Both the position numbers and the translations under genes were made by a program. From assembly GCF_000520995.1 (NCBI RefSeq), contig NZ_JACA01000013.1:175065-239064 (forward strand): 64,000 nucleotides of DNA, read 5' to 3'. Below are positions 61,961 through 64,000 of the stretch, piece by piece (positions within the stretch are counted from its first letter, which is position 1; the number at the start of each line of letters is the position of its first letter). The stretch is from Aquimarina macrocephali JAMB N27 (GTDB lineage Bacteria > Bacteroidota > Bacteroidia > Flavobacteriales > Flavobacteriaceae). Under the pieces are notes generated by a model. It was given only the letters and a program-made list of their open reading frames with translations, had not been told where the DNA came from and did no database searches.

Positions 61961-62353
61961 GAGGTTTAGGTAAGTGATTTGTGTTTGTGTTAGTTTAAAT
62001 AAAAAAAATCATCACAAAAGTAACTTGTGTGCCTTTTAAAATTTAGCCCTATTTAGAATTCATCCGTATCCAATTAGAATTCGTTACATGATAGACAATA
62101 AGTGATAAATCAAAGGGAAATTTCCAGATTCAGGAAAATGTATATTTTGGGTTCATAAAAACAACATATCATTTTATGTAAAGCTTAAAAATTATAGAAC
62201 TCATGTATCAGAAAGACATTTTACTCGCTTTATTCTTTTGAATATAATTTTGGCAAATTATTATAGAAAATGTATCAAATCTTTTTGATTGCAAGAATAC
62301 TATCATTTTGACATAAATATCTTATTTTTGAGTCCTTACTATAAAAATATAGG
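61961..62353. promoter_or_regulatory. Divergent promoter region between the protease and lipoprotein genes
   Basis: No supported ORF. Leftward, TACTTTTG on the minus strand at 62022-62015 is a likely -7 box for the protease, leaving a ~55-base leader. Rightward, TTTG (62307-62310), N22, TATTTTTG (62333-62340) lies just before the lipoprotein gene at 62354. Confidence 0.55.
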
Positions 62354-62899
62354 ATGCGAATATTTCTTTTTTTAGGGATTATACTAGTTTGTTTTGGGTG
62401 TCAAGGTGAAAAAACCACCAATATACAAGGAAAAAACCCTGTTGCTAAGCTGGATAGTCTTTCTAAAGAAAAAATTAAATTAAATCTTCTAAAACTTTCT
62501 CCAGAGGCAGAAAGAAGTCTTGAAATTTTTGAGGATTTTCAGAATCTGAGAAGTTTTATAACCGTATTACGCAATGGAAATTCTTTTTACGTAAACAAAC
62601 ATGTTGATAGTATAGATTTACTAGTGAGCACGTTTAAGGAAAACCTTTCTGAAGACCTAAATATAAACACTATTAACTCCCGAATTAGTGTTCTATCTAC
62701 TGAAACAGGTTTACTAAAACTATTATCTGAAAAGAAAAATAAAGATTCTGATATGGTTATGGAAGCTAATACAAGATTGATTAAAGCTTATAATAGTTTG
62801 ATTATACAATTAAATGAATTGTCATTAGCGATCCCAGAAAATATTGAAAAAGAACTTTTAAGAGAACTCGAAGATCAAGAGAAACCACCTATAAAATAA
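62354..62899 (+). CDS. Lipoprotein of unknown function
   Basis: The 181-residue protein has a lipobox signal (RIFLFLGIILVCFGCQGEK). The mature part is predicted helical with possible coiled-coil stretches (LLKLSPEAERSLEIFEDFQN, ANTRLIKAYNSLIIQLNEL). No catalytic motif is visible. It is cotranscribed with the NTF2-like gene 5 bases downstream. A perfect TATTTTTG box ends 13 bases before its ATG. Confidence 0.7.
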   Translation: MRIFLFLGIILVCFGCQGEKTTNIQGKNPVAKLDSLSKEKIKLNLLKLSPEAERSLEIFEDFQNLRSFITVLRNGNSFYVNKHVDSIDLLVSTFKENLSEDLNINTINSRISVLSTETGLLKLLSEKKNKDSDMVMEANTRLIKAYNSLIIQLNELSLAIPENIEKELLRELEDQEKPPIK

Positions 62900-62904
62900 A
62901 ACGA

Positions 62905-63399
62905 ATGCAAAAGCCAATCTTATCTTTATTACTTTTCATCTGTAGTTTTTGTTTTGCACAACAAAATACTGAAATTAATACGACTCTTGAGCAATGGCAC
63001 AAAGCTGCAGCAGATGCCAATTTTGAAGTTTATTTTGGTCTTATGACCGAAGATGCAATTTTTATAGGAACTGATCCTACAGAAAATTGGAATAACTCTG
63101 AGTTTAAAGCCTTTTCAAAACCATATTTTGATAAAGGAAAAGCTTGGAGTTTCTCTACTCTTGAAAGAAATATTTTTGTGAAAAACGAAAGTGATATCGC
63201 CTGGTTTGATGAGTTATTAGATACTCAAATGGGGATTTGTCGAGGCAGTGGTATCCTTCAAAAAACTACTAATGGCTGGAAAATAAAACACTATGTGTTA
63301 TCTATTGCCATCCCTAACGAAAACGTAGCTGAAATTACCAAGCTTAAAAAAGAGTTTGATTCCACCTTAATGCAAAAACTAAGAGCTCCTAAAAATTAA
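62905..63399 (+). CDS. Secreted NTF2-like (SnoaL/DUF4440-type) protein
   Basis: The 164-residue protein has a signal peptide (ILSLLLFICSFCFAQQN) and an NTF2-like domain: TLEQWHKAAADANFEVYFGL, MTEDAIFIGTDPTENWN, and the C-terminal strand TTNGWKIKHYVLSIAIP. Such cone-shaped domains bind small ligands or have minor catalytic roles; function here is unknown. It is cotranscribed with the lipoprotein and overlaps the convergent HAD gene by 4 bases. Confidence 0.85.
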   Translation: MQKPILSLLLFICSFCFAQQNTEINTTLEQWHKAAADANFEVYFGLMTEDAIFIGTDPTENWNNSEFKAFSKPYFDKGKAWSFSTLERNIFVKNESDIAWFDELLDTQMGICRGSGILQKTTNGWKIKHYVLSIAIPNENVAEITKLKKEFDSTLMQKLRAPKN

Positions 63400-64000
63400 A
63401 TCAGTGATTCTTTGAATGCTGACAGCGTAGAGAAGCAATGTTTAGCACCGCTTTCCAGGAGTTTTACTCTGTTCTTATCTCCGATACCCACAAAATCAAG
63501 AGATAAATTTTGGGCTGTTTTTAAATCCCAAACACCATCTCCTATTGATACAATACGGTCAAAATTTTCTTTATCATAATATATCTTTGACCTTTCTATA
63601 GCATCCAAAACAAAACCTTCTCTCGACTCGTGTGTTTTTGAAGTTGCTAATAGTTTTTCATCATACCAGATATCACATTGATCTAATTTGATCATAGCAG
63701 GTTTAGGCAATGCACCTGTAGCAAAACAAAAAGGAACATTACTATCTTTAAAAAACCGAATTAATGATTTGGCACCATCAATTTCTTTTACGGGATCAAA
63801 CAGTCCCATTTGATAAACCAAATCGATTTCAAAATCATCTAATAGCTCTTTTGGAAAGGTTTTCTTAAAATTGCGTTCGTAGTTATATCTCAATGCATAA
63901 CTATCGGTATGGTGTCTATACCTATCATAATCGGTATCAATATCAGAAATGCCTAGTGCCAATAATGAGTTTGTAACCGAAATCAAATACATAGGCACAC
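63396..64000 (-). CDS. HAD-superfamily hydrolase, C-terminal part (cut by window edge)
   Basis: About 200 residues are visible before the right edge. HAD motif II is FCFATGAL, the conserved Lys lies around LPKPAMIK, and motif IV is SIGDGVWDLKTA. Motif I (DxD at the N-terminus) is missing because the frame continues past the edge; the in-frame GTG at 63998 is not the true start. It likely hydrolyses a phosphorylated small molecule, similar to phosphoglycolate phosphatase-type HADs. Confidence 0.8.
   Translation of the reverse strand, partial: VPMYLISVTNSLLALGISDIDTDYDRYRHHTDSYALRYNYERNFKKTFPKELLDDFEIDLVYQMGLFDPVKEIDGAKSLIRFFKDSNVPFCFATGALPKPAMIKLDQCDIWYDEKLLATSKTHESREGFVLDAIERSKIYYDKENFDRIVSIGDGVWDLKTAQNLSLDFVGIGDKNRVKLLESGAKHCFSTLSAFKESLI

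Overview
The window looks like chromosome from a marine member of the Flavobacteriaceae (Bacteroidota), possibly Aquimarina-like; the genus is a guess. The signs are low GC, promoters of the TTG / TAnnTTTG type, secreted proteins with a type IX secretion C-terminal sorting domain (YPNP...G.Y), a lycopene cyclase, Bacteroidota-style GG-leader peptides and TPR-containing regulators.

Positions 1-18047 (minus strand) hold one continuous operon for an extracellular contractile injection system (eCIS; Afp/PVC/MAC/AlgoCIS class). In transcription order it encodes a DUF4255 terminator-like protein, an unrecognised 336-residue protein, a sheath with a ~200-residue Ala/Thr-rich insertion, two tube proteins, a 55-residue DUF5908 protein, a LysM tube/baseplate protein, a VgrG-like spike, a PAAR tip, a gp25 wedge, two very large J-type baseplate proteins, a 1152-residue PKD protein and the start of the tape measure. 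The tape measure begins with GTG, overlaps the preceding gene and runs off the left edge. The AAA+ ATPase and any toxin cargo must lie further left.

Positions 18.4-31.1 kb are mostly housekeeping: a radical SAM protein preceded by twin palindromes, an HD hydrolase/acyl-ACP desaturase/PlsC lipid operon, a bacilliredoxin, a DjlA-like co-chaperone, lycopene cyclase, a DMT exporter, a complete feoA-feoB-Cys-rich-peptide iron operon, a SCO protein and an RseP-type protease. Positions 31.2-35 kb carry a small GG-leader peptide gene, tRNA-Asn and a T9SS-exported FG-GAP protein.

Positions 35-49 kb are accessory and regulatory. They include a TPR histidine kinase and response regulator, a small lipoprotein, a two-gene unit of unknown function, a Crp/Fnr regulator, two adjacent RiPP-like precursor genes (a four-Cys GG-leader peptide and a class I lanthipeptide-like peptide), a TPR-AraC regulator, small conserved proteins and two methyltransferases.

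Positions 49-55 kb hold small regulator-plus-enzyme modules with readable control sites: ArsR-SRPBCC with two inverted repeats, TetR with an operator over its -33 box, and Crp/Fnr next to an MBL-fold hydrolase with a TTGA-N6-TCAA site about 41 bp before the predicted transcription start. Positions 55-58 kb are a molybdate uptake operon (modA, a TOBE protein, modB, modC). Positions 58-62 kb encode a secreted metzincin with seven nearly identical fibronectin type III repeats. A lipoprotein, an NTF2-like protein and a partial HAD hydrolase close the window.
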